Part shown: in pieces, positions 11,119 through 22,058 of the stretch | Layout of the letters: each line of letters opens with the position of its first letter | Position numbering within the stretch: position 1 is the stretch's first letter | Assembly (NCBI GenBank): GCA_023389055.1 | Contig: JAEWFA010000040.1 | Location: 25,546 to 89,545, forward strand | DNA length: 64,000 nucleotides | Origin: Pseudomonadota bacterium | GTDB taxonomy: Bacteria; Pseudomonadota; Gammaproteobacteria; Burkholderiales; Burkholderiaceae_E | Reading direction: 5' to 3' | The notes under the pieces: generated by a model | The model's input: only the letters and a program-made list of their open reading frames with translations | What the model was told of the DNA's origin: nothing | Database searches by the model: none | Translations under genes and position numbers: made by a program

Positions 11119-12080
11119 TGGAAACGACGGCGATCGATCCGAAGGCGATGGGCAAGGTGGCCGTGCTGTGCGGAGGGCGCTCGGCCGAGCGCGACGTCTC
11201 GCTGATGTCGGGAACGGGAGTGCTGGACGCGCTGCGCGGCTGCGGCGTCGATGCGCACGCCTTCGATCCGGCGCAGCGCCCGCTCGACGATCTCGTGCGC
11301 GAAGGATTCGCGCGCGCCTTCATCGCGCTGCACGGTCGCTACGGCGAGGACGGCACGGTGCAGGGGGCGCTCGAGCTGCTCGGCATCCCGTACACCGGCA
11401 GCGGCGTGATGGCCTCGGCGATCGCGATGGACAAGGTCTACGCCAAGCGCATCTGGATGACGCATGGCCTGCGCACGCCGGCCTTCGAACTCGCGCGCAC
11501 GGCGCAACAACTCGCCGACGCGGCGAAGCGCCTGGGGCTGCCGATGGCGGTCAAGCCGAGCCGCGAAGGCTCGACGATCGGCTTCACGAAACTGCACTCG
11601 CTCGACGGCGCGAAAGCCGCCTTCGATGCGGCCCGCGCGCACGACGTCGACGTGCTTTGCGAGGAGTTCGTCGACGGGCGCGAGTTGACCGTGGCGGTGC
11701 TCGGCAGCGGCGACGCGGCGCGTGCGCTGCCGGTCATCGAGATCGTCGCCCCCGAGGGGAACTACGACTACCAGAACAAGTACTTCACCGACGACACGCG
11801 CTACGACTGCCCGGCGCGGCTCGACGCCGCACTCGGCGAGCGCATCCGTGAACTGTCGCTGCAGGCGTACCGCGCGGTTGCTTGCGAAGGCTGGGGGCGC
11901 GTCGACGTGATGCTTCGCGGCGGCGACGACGAGCCGTTCCTGCTCGAGGTGAACACCTCCCCGGGAATGACCGGTCATTCGCTGGTGCCGATGGCCGCGC
12001 GCGCGGTCGGCATCTCCTACGAGCAGTTGTGCCTGCGCATCCTGGCGTCGGCCAGCCTGAAGATCGGAGGTCGCGATTGA
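11118..12080 (+). CDS. ddl: D-alanine--D-alanine ligase (DdlB type)
   Basis: ATP-grasp enzyme that makes the D-Ala-D-Ala dipeptide used by MurF. The 320-residue protein has the N-terminal GGRSAERDVSLMSG motif, the ATP-grasp lysine loop in KPSREGSTIG, and the C-terminal EVNTSPGMTGHS metal/substrate site. It sits between murC and ftsQ, as DdlB does in proteobacterial dcw clusters. The stop overlaps the TTG start of ftsQ by 4 bp. Confidence 0.96.
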
Positions 12081-12907
12081 GCGGCCTGTGGCAGGACGCC
12101 CGCGCGCTGAACGCACTCGCCAACGCGTTGCTCGGTGCGACGCTGCTGGCGGTAGTGGCGGCCGGCGCGTGGTGGGTCTCGCAGCGTCCGTTCTTCACGC
12201 TGGCGCACGTGCGCATCGACGCCGCACCGGATCACGAGTTGCAGCGCGTGTCGCCGGCGCAGTTGCGCGCGGCGGTCGCGCGCCGGGTGCACGGCAACTT
12301 CTTCGCCGTCGATCTCGAGACGGTGCGCGCGGTGTTCGAGTCGGTGCCGTGGGTGCGCCGTGCCGGCGTGCGACGCGTCTGGCCCGACGGGCTCGAGGTG
12401 TCGATCGAGGAGCACCGCGCGCTCGCGTTGTGGGACGACGGACGCATCGTCAACACGTTCGGCGAGCTGTTCGTCGCCAACCTGGCCGAAGCCGAGGACG
12501 ACGGCGAGTTGCCGCAGTTCTCGGGGCCCGAGGGCAGCGCGCTGCAGGTGGCGCGCCGCTATGCGGAGCTTCGCGACGCGGTCGCCGCATTACACGTGCA
12601 GCCCGACGCGGTGTCGCTGTCGGCGCGCCATGCATGGTCGCTGCGCCTGGACGACGGAACGACGTTGCTGCTCGGGCGCGACCAGGGCATTCCGGTCGAG
12701 CGGCGCGTCGCGCGCTGGGTCGAGACCTGGCCCCTGGTCGTCGAGACATTGAACCGGCGCGCCGAGGTGATCGACCTGCGCTACCCCAACGGCTTTGCGA
12801 TCCGTTCCCTGGCCCGGCTCGATCGCGAAGACGAACACGCCGAAGCTCCCCATCCCGCCGCGCACCATGCGCGACCCCGCGCCGCGCAACAGCATGACCT
12901 GCGATAA
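12077..12907 (+). CDS. ftsQ: Cell division protein FtsQ
   Basis: Bitopic inner-membrane divisome protein that links FtsB/FtsL to the rest of the machine. The 276-residue product has one membrane segment (about residues 14-34), then a POTRA domain beginning near 'FFTLAHVRI', then the FtsQ beta domain. The TTG start was chosen because it forms a 4-bp overlap with the ddl stop, has GGAGG seven bases upstream (12066-12070), and places the membrane segment close to the N-terminus. It is followed 3 bp later by ftsA. Confidence 0.93.
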   Translation: MSGLWQDARALNALANALLGATLLAVVAAGAWWVSQRPFFTLAHVRIDAAPDHELQRVSPAQLRAAVARRVHGNFFAVDLETVRAVFESVPWVRRAGVRRVWPDGLEVSIEEHRALALWDDGRIVNTFGELFVANLAEAEDDGELPQFSGPEGSALQVARRYAELRDAVAALHVQPDAVSLSARHAWSLRLDDGTTLLLGRDQGIPVERRVARWVETWPLVVETLNRRAEVIDLRYPNGFAIRSLARLDREDEHAEAPHPAAHHARPRAAQQHDLR

Positions 12908-12910
12908 CAA

Positions 12911-14143
12911 ATGACCAGAGACGCGAAGGACCTGATCGTCGGACTCGACATCGGCACATCGAAGATCGTCGCGATCGTCGCCGAGATGCGCCCCGACGGC
13001 CATTACGAGATCGTCGGTCTCGGTCAGCACGATTCGCGCGGGCTGAAGAAGGGCGTGGTCGTGAACATCGAGTCGACCGTCGCGTCCATCCAGCACGCGC
13101 TCGAGGAAGCCGAGCTGATGGCCGACTGCAAGATCCGCACGGTCTACACGGGGATCGCGGGCAGCCACATCCGCAGTTTCAACTCCAGCGGCATGGTGGC
13201 GATCAAGGACAAGGAGGTCACCGAGGCCGACATGGCCCGCGTGATCGAGACCGCCAAGGCGGTGAACATTCCCACCGACCAGCAGATCCTGCACGTGCTG
13301 GCGCAGGAATTCATCATCGACGGGCAGGAGGACATCCGCGAGCCGATCGGCATGAGCGGCGTGCGCCTGGAGGTGAAGGTGCACATCGTCACCGGCGCCG
13401 TGTCTGCCGCGCAGAACATCGTCAAGTGCGTGCGCCGCTGCGGGCTCGAGGTGAACGACCTGATGCTGCAGCCGCTCGCCTCGAGCATGGCGATCCTCAC
13501 GCAGGACGAGAAGGAACTGGGCGTGGCACTCGTCGACGTCGGCGGCGGCACGACCGACATCGCGATCTTCACCGGCGGCGCGATCCGCCACACCGCGGTG
13601 ATCCCGATCGCCGGCGACCAGATCACCAACGACATCGCGATGGCGTTGCGCACGCCGACGCTCGAGGCCGACGACATCAAGCTGCGATACGGCATCGCCA
13701 AGCAGGTGCTCGCCGATCCGAACGAGAAGATCGAGGTGCCCGGGCTGGGCGAGCGCTCGCCGCGCACGCTGTCGCGCCAGGCGCTGGCGGCGGTGATCGA
13801 GCCGCGCATCGAGGAGCTGTTCTCGCTCGTGCACCAGGTGATCCGCGAGTCGGGCTACGAGGAGCTGCTCTCGTCGGGCGTCGTGCTCACCGGCGGCACG
13901 TCGTTGCTGCCCGGGATGGTCGAGCTGGCCGAGGACATCTTTCTGAAGCCGGTACGCATCGGCATGCCGGCGTACACGGGCGGGCTCGCCGACGTCGTGC
14001 GATCGCCGCGCTATTCGACCGCGGTCGGGCTGCTCGAGGAGGCGCGCGTGCAGCGCCTGCGCGGGCGCAAGGTCGCCGAGCAATCGGGTTCGTTCAAGGA
14101 AACGCTGCGAAGAATGAAGGAGTGGTTCCTCGGCAATTTCTGA
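12911..14143 (+). CDS. ftsA: Cell division protein FtsA
   Basis: Actin-like ATPase that tethers FtsZ to the membrane. The 410-residue protein starts with the phosphate-1 motif (GLDIGTSKIVAIVAE), has the phosphate-2 motif DVGGGTTDIAIF, the late GGTSLLPGM adenosine motif, and ends in an amphipathic-looking helix (about the last 15 residues, ending EWFLGNF) that would serve as the membrane-targeting sequence. Start ATG is 3 bp after ftsQ. A 106-bp gap with a small hairpin separates it from ftsZ. Confidence 0.97.
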   Translation: MTRDAKDLIVGLDIGTSKIVAIVAEMRPDGHYEIVGLGQHDSRGLKKGVVVNIESTVASIQHALEEAELMADCKIRTVYTGIAGSHIRSFNSSGMVAIKDKEVTEADMARVIETAKAVNIPTDQQILHVLAQEFIIDGQEDIREPIGMSGVRLEVKVHIVTGAVSAAQNIVKCVRRCGLEVNDLMLQPLASSMAILTQDEKELGVALVDVGGGTTDIAIFTGGAIRHTAVIPIAGDQITNDIAMALRTPTLEADDIKLRYGIAKQVLADPNEKIEVPGLGERSPRTLSRQALAAVIEPRIEELFSLVHQVIRESGYEELLSSGVVLTGGTSLLPGMVELAEDIFLKPVRIGMPAYTGGLADVVRSPRYSTAVGLLEEARVQRLRGRKVAEQSGSFKETLRRMKEWFLGNF

Positions 14144-14207
14144 ATTCCGTTCGTCGTCTCGAAGAGCAAGAAGTCCTCACAACCAAGAATCGTCGTTTTC
14201 ATTCACC

Positions 14208-14228
14208 GGGAAGGGTCGACGTCTTCCC
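14208..14228 (+). promoter_or_regulatory. Small hairpin in the ftsA-ftsZ gap
   Basis: A perfect 6-bp stem (GGGAAG/CTTCCC) with a 9-base loop lies just ahead of the ftsZ ribosome-binding site (GGAG at 14237-14240). It is short and may be chance, but it could affect ftsZ translation or mark a processing site. I saw no clear promoter in this 106-bp gap. Confidence 0.3.
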
Positions 14229-14249
14229 ACCGTCCTGGAGAAAAGCACC

Positions 14250-15410
14250 ATGAGTTTCGAACTGATCGAGCAAGAAGTCGAAGGCGCCGTCATCAAGGTG
14301 ATCGGGGTCGGCGGCGCCGGCGGCAACGCGGTCAATCACATGATCAACCGCGACGTGCAGGGCGTGGAGTTCATCGCGGTGAACACCGACAAGCAGGCGT
14401 TGCGTCGTTCGCTCGCCGAGCACACGATCCAGCTCGGCGACATGGGCCTGGGCGCCGGCGCGCGGCCCGAGGCGGGCAAGGCGGCCGCAGAGGCGATGCG
14501 TACCGAGATCCGCAGCGCACTGGAAGGCTCGAACATGGTCTTCCTGACCGCCGGCATGGGCAAGGGCACCGGTACCGGCGCGTCTCCCGTCGTCGCCGAG
14601 ATCGCCAAGGAGATGGGCATCCTGACGGTGGGCGTCGTCACCAAGCCCTTCGACTTCGAGGGCGCCAAGAAGCTGCAGATCGCCGAGAACGGCATCGACC
14701 AGCTCGTCGAGCACGTCGATTCGCTGATCGTCGTGCTGAACCAGAAGCTGTTCGAGGTGATGGACGACGACGCGAGCCTCGAGGATGCGTTCAAGCGCGC
14801 CGACGACGTGCTGCACAACGCCGTGGCCGGCATCGCCGAGATCATCAACGTGCCGGGCCTGGTCAACGTCGACTTCGCCGACGTGAAGACGGTGATGGGC
14901 GAGCAGGGCAAGGCGATGATGGGGATCGGCGAGTCGTCGGGCCTGGATCGTGCGCGCATCGCCGCCGAACAGGCGGTGTCCTCGCCGCTGCTCGACGGCG
15001 TCGACCTGCAGGGCGCACGCGGCGTCATCGTCAACATCACCGCCGGTCGCAGCCTGAAGCTGAAGGAGACGAACGACGTGATCAACACGATCAAGGCGTT
15101 CTGCGCCGACGACGCGACGATCATCCACGGGACCGTGTTCGACGAGAACATGAGCGATCGCCTGCGCGTCACCGTCGTCGCCACCGGCATCGGCCGTCGT
15201 CCGGCCAAGCCGATGCTCGTGCCGCAGAGCCAGTTGCGCACCGGAACCCACGACGCCGCGCCGCTGCAGCAGCCGAACTACGAACAGTTCGAGCAGCCCA
15301 CCGTCTGGCGCAGCCCCCGCGCCTCGGCCGCCGCGCAGGTCCAGGCGCTCGAGGAAAGCGGCGTGGAGCGGTTCGATATTCCGGCGTTCTTGCGAAAGCA
15401 GGCCGACTGA
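14250..15410 (+). CDS. ftsZ: Cell division GTPase FtsZ
   Basis: Tubulin homologue that forms the Z ring. The 386-residue protein has the N-terminal GVGGAGGNAVNHM loop, the T7-loop pattern NVDFADVKTVM, and the C-terminal conserved peptide FDIPAFLRKQAD that binds FtsA and other Z-ring partners. The tubulin signature loop reads GMGKGTGTGASP: residue 105 (codon 14562-14564) is Lys where the family normally has Gly (GGGTGTG), and the following AAP is ASP. The frame is intact, so I still expect a functional GTPase. A GGAG ribosome-binding site sits nine bases before the ATG. A repeat hairpin follows the gene. Confidence 0.97.
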   Translation: MSFELIEQEVEGAVIKVIGVGGAGGNAVNHMINRDVQGVEFIAVNTDKQALRRSLAEHTIQLGDMGLGAGARPEAGKAAAEAMRTEIRSALEGSNMVFLTAGMGKGTGTGASPVVAEIAKEMGILTVGVVTKPFDFEGAKKLQIAENGIDQLVEHVDSLIVVLNQKLFEVMDDDASLEDAFKRADDVLHNAVAGIAEIINVPGLVNVDFADVKTVMGEQGKAMMGIGESSGLDRARIAAEQAVSSPLLDGVDLQGARGVIVNITAGRSLKLKETNDVINTIKAFCADDATIIHGTVFDENMSDRLRVTVVATGIGRRPAKPMLVPQSQLRTGTHDAAPLQQPNYEQFEQPTVWRSPRASAAAQVQALEESGVERFDIPAFLRKQAD

Positions 15411-15417
15411 TGTCGGC

Positions 15418-15577
15418 GTGAAGGGTGAAGGGACATGGGTGAAGGGGGCCGAGCCGTTGCGACGCGCGCCGCGCTTCGCAACGCTCGACCGGTCGTCCTT
15501 ACTGCGTCGGCTTGCCCGCAGCCGGCTCGGCCCCCTTCACCCTTCACCCTTCACCCTTCACCCTTCACTCACCCATT
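15418..15577. repeat. GTGAAGG-type inverted repeat after ftsZ (copy A)
   Basis: Bases 15437-15456 and 15523-15542 are a perfect 20-bp inverted repeat, extended on both sides by imperfect tandem 7-mers (GTGAAGG on the left, CCCTTCA about five times from 15534). The 66-base interior has a further small palindrome (TTGCGA...TCGCAA, 15457-15481). The 17-base block GCCGGCTCGGCCCCCTT at 15521-15537 is identical to one in copy B at 63.9 kb. The element lies directly downstream of ftsZ and could stabilise or terminate the dcw transcript. Confidence 0.85.
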
Positions 15578-15612
15578 TCCGCCTCCGTTCAATGCAGTCC
15601 GCGCCCGTCGCT

Positions 15613-15618
15613 TAAAAT
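15613..15618 (+). promoter_or_regulatory. Candidate -10 element for the peroxiredoxin gene
   Basis: TAAAAT lies 56 bases upstream of the peroxiredoxin ATG, in an otherwise very GC-rich stretch and just after the ftsZ repeat. No convincing -35 is visible at 16-18 bp. It would allow the gene to be expressed independently of the division cluster. Confidence 0.35.
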
Positions 15619-15673
15619 GACAGGTTTCCCGCTTGCAACGGGCACTTCTTAGCGAGAACGGAGGCGCACTCAA

Positions 15674-16168
15674 ATGATCGAACCAGGCCAACGCGTCCCC
15701 GACGCCACGGTTTTCGAATACGTGCAGACCGAGGGTCCGGGGTGTTCGATCGGGCCTCGCAAGTTCCGGGCGCTGGACGAGTTGCGCGGCAAGCGCGTCG
15801 TCGTGTTCGGGCTGCCCGGGGCGTTCACGCCCACCTGCTCGGCGAAGCACGTTCCGGGGTACCTCGAGAAATTCGACGCGCTCAAGGGCAACGGAGTCGA
15901 CGAGATCTGGTGCGTGTCGGTGAACGACGCGTTCGTGATGGGAGCCTGGGCGGTCGACCAGGGCACCGAAGGCAAGATCCGCATGATCGCCGACGGCGCG
16001 GCCGAATGGACGCGTGCGCTCGGGCTCGACTTCGTCAGCCCGACGATGGGTGTTCGCTCGCAGCGCTACTCGATGCTCGTCGAGGACGGCGTCGTGAAGA
16101 CGCTCAACGTCGAGCAACCGGGCAAGTTCGAGGTTTCGGACGCGGCAACGATGGTGAAGCAGGCTTGA
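15674..16168 (+). CDS. Peroxiredoxin, Prx5 subfamily
   Basis: Thiol peroxidase of the Prx5/AhpE-like redoxin group, predicted to reduce hydrogen peroxide and organic hydroperoxides in the cytoplasm. The 164-residue protein has the peroxidatic Cys55 in the motif GAFTPTCSAKHVPG, as in Prx5 enzymes. Other cysteines at 24 and 80 might resolve the sulfenic acid, but this is a guess. A GGAGG ribosome-binding site lies nine bases before the ATG. It stands alone between ftsZ and lpxC with its own candidate promoter. Confidence 0.92.
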   Translation: MIEPGQRVPDATVFEYVQTEGPGCSIGPRKFRALDELRGKRVVVFGLPGAFTPTCSAKHVPGYLEKFDALKGNGVDEIWCVSVNDAFVMGAWAVDQGTEGKIRMIADGAAEWTRALGLDFVSPTMGVRSQRYSMLVEDGVVKTLNVEQPGKFEVSDAATMVKQA

Positions 16169-16208
16169 AAGCGATCCGGCCCGCCTCTTTTTCCCTGCGG
16201 CAATCGCG

Positions 16209-17138
16209 ATGATGCGACAGCGAACGATCGGCTCGCTGGTGCGAACGACGGGCGTCGGGCTGCATTCGGGCGAGCGCGTCGAGTTGACGCTGCGCCCGGC
16301 GGCGCCCGACACCGGTGTCGTCTTTCGCCGCATCGATCTCGAACCGCCGGTCGAAATCCGCAGTTGCGCCGAGCGCGTCACCGACACCCGGATGGCCTCG
16401 ACGCTCACGGCGGCCGATGACGGCCCGCTCGCGCAGGTGCGCGTGGCCACGGTCGAGCACCTGATGTCGGCGCTCGCCGGGATGGGCGTCGACAACGTCT
16501 ACGTCGACGTCACGGCGCCCGAGATCCCGATCCTCGACGGCTCTGCCGGATCCTTCGTCTACCTGATCCAGTCGGCGGGCATCGTCGAGCAGCGCGCCGA
16601 GAAGCAGTTCATCCGGCTGATCCAGCCGGTCGAGGTGCGCGACGGCGACAAGTGGGCGCGGCTGGATCCGCATTTCGGCTTCAAGCTGCGCTTCTCGATC
16701 GATTTCGCGCACCCCGCGATCGATGCCACCGAGCAGGTCGTCGAGGTCGATTTCGCAAAGGCGTCGTACGTGAAGGAAGTCTCCCGCGCGCGCACCTTCG
16801 GCTTCATGCAGGACGTGGAGGCGCTGCGCGCGCATGGCTTGGCCAAGGGCGGCAGCTTCGGCAACGCCATCGTCATGGACGAGTACCGCGTGCTGAACGA
16901 AGACGGGCTGCGTTTCGGCGACGAGTTCGTCAAGCACAAGATCCTGGATGCGATCGGCGACCTGTACCTGGTCGGCCACCCACTGCTCGCCGCGTACAGC
17001 GCGCACAAGTCGGGGCATGCGCTGAACAACCTGCTGCTGCGCGAGATGCTCGCGCACGAGCAAGCCTGGGAACGCGTCGGCTTCGCCGATCGTCGCGACG
17101 CGCCCCGCCCCTTCGCGCTCGACTGGAGCCATGCCTGA
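16209..17138 (+). CDS. lpxC: UDP-3-O-acyl-GlcNAc deacetylase LpxC
   Basis: Zinc deacetylase that commits UDP-acyl-GlcNAc to lipid A synthesis. The 309-residue protein contains the zinc and catalytic residues in family motifs: the His of 'VATVEHLMSAL', the HKILDAIGD segment supplying His and Asp, and the later 'SGHALNN' His. Two in-frame ATGs (16209 and 16212) are both possible starts. It lies downstream of ftsZ, as in most gammaproteobacterial and betaproteobacterial dcw regions. Confidence 0.97.
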   Translation: MMRQRTIGSLVRTTGVGLHSGERVELTLRPAAPDTGVVFRRIDLEPPVEIRSCAERVTDTRMASTLTAADDGPLAQVRVATVEHLMSALAGMGVDNVYVDVTAPEIPILDGSAGSFVYLIQSAGIVEQRAEKQFIRLIQPVEVRDGDKWARLDPHFGFKLRFSIDFAHPAIDATEQVVEVDFAKASYVKEVSRARTFGFMQDVEALRAHGLAKGGSFGNAIVMDEYRVLNEDGLRFGDEFVKHKILDAIGDLYLVGHPLLAAYSAHKSGHALNNLLLREMLAHEQAWERVGFADRRDAPRPFALDWSHA

Positions 17139-17168
17139 ACGCACGCCCCTCCGGCGCGCGTTCCCCGC

Positions 17169-17480
17169 ATGATCTTCCTGCGCGTCCTGGTGGTCGTGCT
17201 GCTCGCCTCGGTGGCGTACTGCGCGCTCGGCTACGTGTTCACGCGCGAGCGGCGCTATATCCGGCTTGCGTGGCGCCTGCTCCTCGGCGGCCTGGTCGCC
17301 GCGCTCGTGTTCTTCGCCGTGATGTTCGTCGAGCGGCTGACGAGCCCTGCCGTGGCGTTGCTGCCCGATGCGCGTTCAGCGCGCGCCGCGATGATGGCGA
17401 ACGAGGCGCGCGAGCGCTTCGCCCAGCGCGGGGGCGTCGGTGCGGGAGCGAAGCCGGTCGAACTCGCGCAGCGCCGCTGA
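17169..17480 (+). CDS. Small predicted inner-membrane protein, function unknown
   Basis: I do not recognise a named family. The 103-residue product has two hydrophobic segments (about residues 4-24 and 35-55) separated by an Arg/Tyr-rich loop, and a polar, Ala/Arg-rich C-terminal tail. That layout suggests a small two-pass inner-membrane protein. It starts 30 bp after lpxC. Its last 105 bp overlap the 3' end of the oppositely oriented dciA-like gene, so one of the two 3' ends could be over-extended. The membrane segments are a real-gene signal, but no homology can be checked here. Confidence 0.55.
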   Translation: MIFLRVLVVVLLASVAYCALGYVFTRERRYIRLAWRLLLGGLVAALVFFAVMFVERLTSPAVALLPDARSARAAMMANEARERFAQRGGVGAGAKPVELAQRR

Positions 17481-17852
17481 CGGAATCGCCGCGCGCGGCG
17501 CCTGCGTGCGCGCGGGCGCCGCGTCGCCCGTTCGCTGCGTGACGATCCGGATCCGGTCGATTCCCGCGAAGCGCGTGTGCAGCGCCTGCAGCATCGTCGG
17601 CGTCGACTGGCGCAGGCGCGCGGCCCACGCGGCGCTGGGCGCGCGCAGCGTGAGCGTGCCCGTGTCCAGCGCGACCACCGTCAACGGCGCCTGTGCGAAT
17701 TGCTCGTGGAGCGCCGACTGCAGTTCGACGAGGCGATCGACCCGCGCGGCGAGCGCACGGAAGTCGGTTTCTTCGTCGAGCCAGGCAGTGACGGGGCGGG
17801 TGGAAGTGGGCTTCATCGGCGCTGCGCCGGCACGGATTCCTGCGTCGGTCAA
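17376..17852 (-). CDS. dciA: DUF721 / DciA-like protein, probable helicase loader
   Basis: The 158-residue product matches the DUF721 layout: a small folded domain with a pattern like 'LTLRAPSAAWAARLRQSTPTML' and a disordered, Arg/Ala-rich C-terminal tail. DciA proteins help load the replicative helicase DnaB in bacteria that lack DnaC. A gene of this family next to secA is common in betaproteobacteria. An internal ATG at 17816 would remove 12 residues and looks equally plausible. The 3' end overlaps the small membrane protein gene by 105 bp on the other strand. Confidence 0.75.
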   Translation of the reverse strand: MTDAGIRAGAAPMKPTSTRPVTAWLDEETDFRALAARVDRLVELQSALHEQFAQAPLTVVALDTGTLTLRAPSAAWAARLRQSTPTMLQALHTRFAGIDRIRIVTQRTGDAAPARTQAPRAAIPSAALREFDRLRSRTDAPALGEALARLVRHHRGAR

Positions 17853-17989
17853 GCGACCCCGCGGCTCGGGGCGGACAAGGTGCGCGTGCTAGACTGTAAC
17901 GCTTTCGCGGGCGTTGGCGCCGTTCGTCGCGTCATTCCGCCGTCTCCCCGACCGCCGTCTCCCCGACGCATCGCCCCGCACCTCGCCGA

Positions 17990-20776
<2,787 letters not shown>

Positions 20777-20822
20777 GCGCATCGCGCGCGCGCCGCGCCG
20801 GGGCCGCATTCCGGAGAGCCCG

Positions 20823-22058
20823 ATGCCCGTGAACCTCGAAGCGCCGAGGCGCGACGCGTTGTCGGCCGTGCCCGGCGTCGACCTCGGCACGGCGCGCGCG
20901 GCGATCCGCAAGCCCGACCGCCGCGACGTGCTGGTGCTGCGCCTGGCTCCCGGGGCGCGCGCCGCCGGCGTGTTCACCAACAACCGCTTCTGCGCAGCGC
21001 CGGTCGTCGTATGCCGCGAGCATCTCGCCGGCAGCGCCGGAGCGATCCGCGCGCTCGTCGTCAACACGGGCTGCGCCAATGCCGGCACCGGCGAGCAGGG
21101 GCTCGACGATGCGCGCGCGAGTTGCGCGGCGCTCGCCGGCCGCCTGGGCGTTGCCGCCGATGCGGTGCTGCCGTTCTCCACCGGCGTCATCCTCGAGCAC
21201 CTGCCGATGCAGCGGCTGCTCGCCGGCATCGACGCGGCAGTCGACGCGCTCGGTCGCAGCGACTGGCTCGATGCGGCCGAGGCGATCATGACGACCGACA
21301 CCGTGCCGAAGGCGGCGTCGCGTCGCGTCGACGTCGGCGGAACGACGATCACGGTAACCGGCATCGCGAAGGGCGCCGGCATGATCCGGCCCGACATGGC
21401 GACAATGCTCGGCTTCGTCGCTACCGACGCAGCGGTGTCCGCCGACCTTCTCGCGCGCTGGGCGCGCGAAGCGGCCGATGCGAGCTTCAACCGCATCACC
21501 GTCGACGGCGATACGTCGACGAACGATTCGTTCGTGCTCGTCGCCACCGGCGCGTCGTCCGTTGCGATCGATGCGAACGCTGCCGACGCAGTGCAGGCGC
21601 GAGCGCTGCGCGAGGCGATCGTCTCGGTCGCGCGCGAGCTCGCCCAGGCGATCGTGCGCGACGGCGAGGGCGCCACCAAGTTCATCTCGGTGCACGTCGA
21701 AGGCGCACGCGACGAGGCCGAAGCCGCGGCGGTCGCATTCACCGTTGCGCATTCGCCGCTGGTGAAGACCGCGTTCTTCGCGTCCGACCCCAACCTGGGG
21801 CGCATTCTCGCGGCGGTCGGCCGCGCCGGCGTTGCCGATCTCGACGTCGACGGCGTCGACCTGTACCTCGACGACGTGCACGTCGCCACGCGCGGCGGGC
21901 GCCACCCCCGGTATCGCGAGGAGGACGGCCAGCGCGTGATGAGGAAGTCCGAGATCGGCGTGCGCATCGTGCTCGGCCGCGGGAGCGCGTCGACCACCGT
22001 CTGGACCTGCGATCTTTCGCACGACTACGTGTCGATCAATGCCGACTACCGATCCTGA
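20823..22058 (+). CDS. argJ: Bifunctional ornithine acetyltransferase / N-acetylglutamate synthase ArgJ
   Basis: Transfers acetyl from N-acetylornithine to glutamate in the cyclic arginine pathway. The 411-residue precursor has the self-cleavage site KGAGMIRPDMATMLGF, where the Thr becomes the N-terminal nucleophile of the beta chain. The downstream GDTSTND motif and the C-terminal 'VWTCDLSHDYVSINADYRS' are also family-typical. The ATG has GGAG seven bases upstream. It starts 46 bp after secA and overlaps the next gene by 20 bp. Confidence 0.96.
   Translation: MPVNLEAPRRDALSAVPGVDLGTARAAIRKPDRRDVLVLRLAPGARAAGVFTNNRFCAAPVVVCREHLAGSAGAIRALVVNTGCANAGTGEQGLDDARASCAALAGRLGVAADAVLPFSTGVILEHLPMQRLLAGIDAAVDALGRSDWLDAAEAIMTTDTVPKAASRRVDVGGTTITVTGIAKGAGMIRPDMATMLGFVATDAAVSADLLARWAREAADASFNRITVDGDTSTNDSFVLVATGASSVAIDANAADAVQARALREAIVSVARELAQAIVRDGEGATKFISVHVEGARDEAEAAAVAFTVAHSPLVKTAFFASDPNLGRILAAVGRAGVADLDVDGVDLYLDDVHVATRGGRHPRYREEDGQRVMRKSEIGVRIVLGRGSASTTVWTCDLSHDYVSINADYRS

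Noticed and set aside
15534..15572. Tandem CCCTTCA units as a possible CRISPR or minisatellite array
   Set aside because: Units are 7 bp with no spacers, so not CRISPR. They form one arm of the inverted repeat and are listed there.
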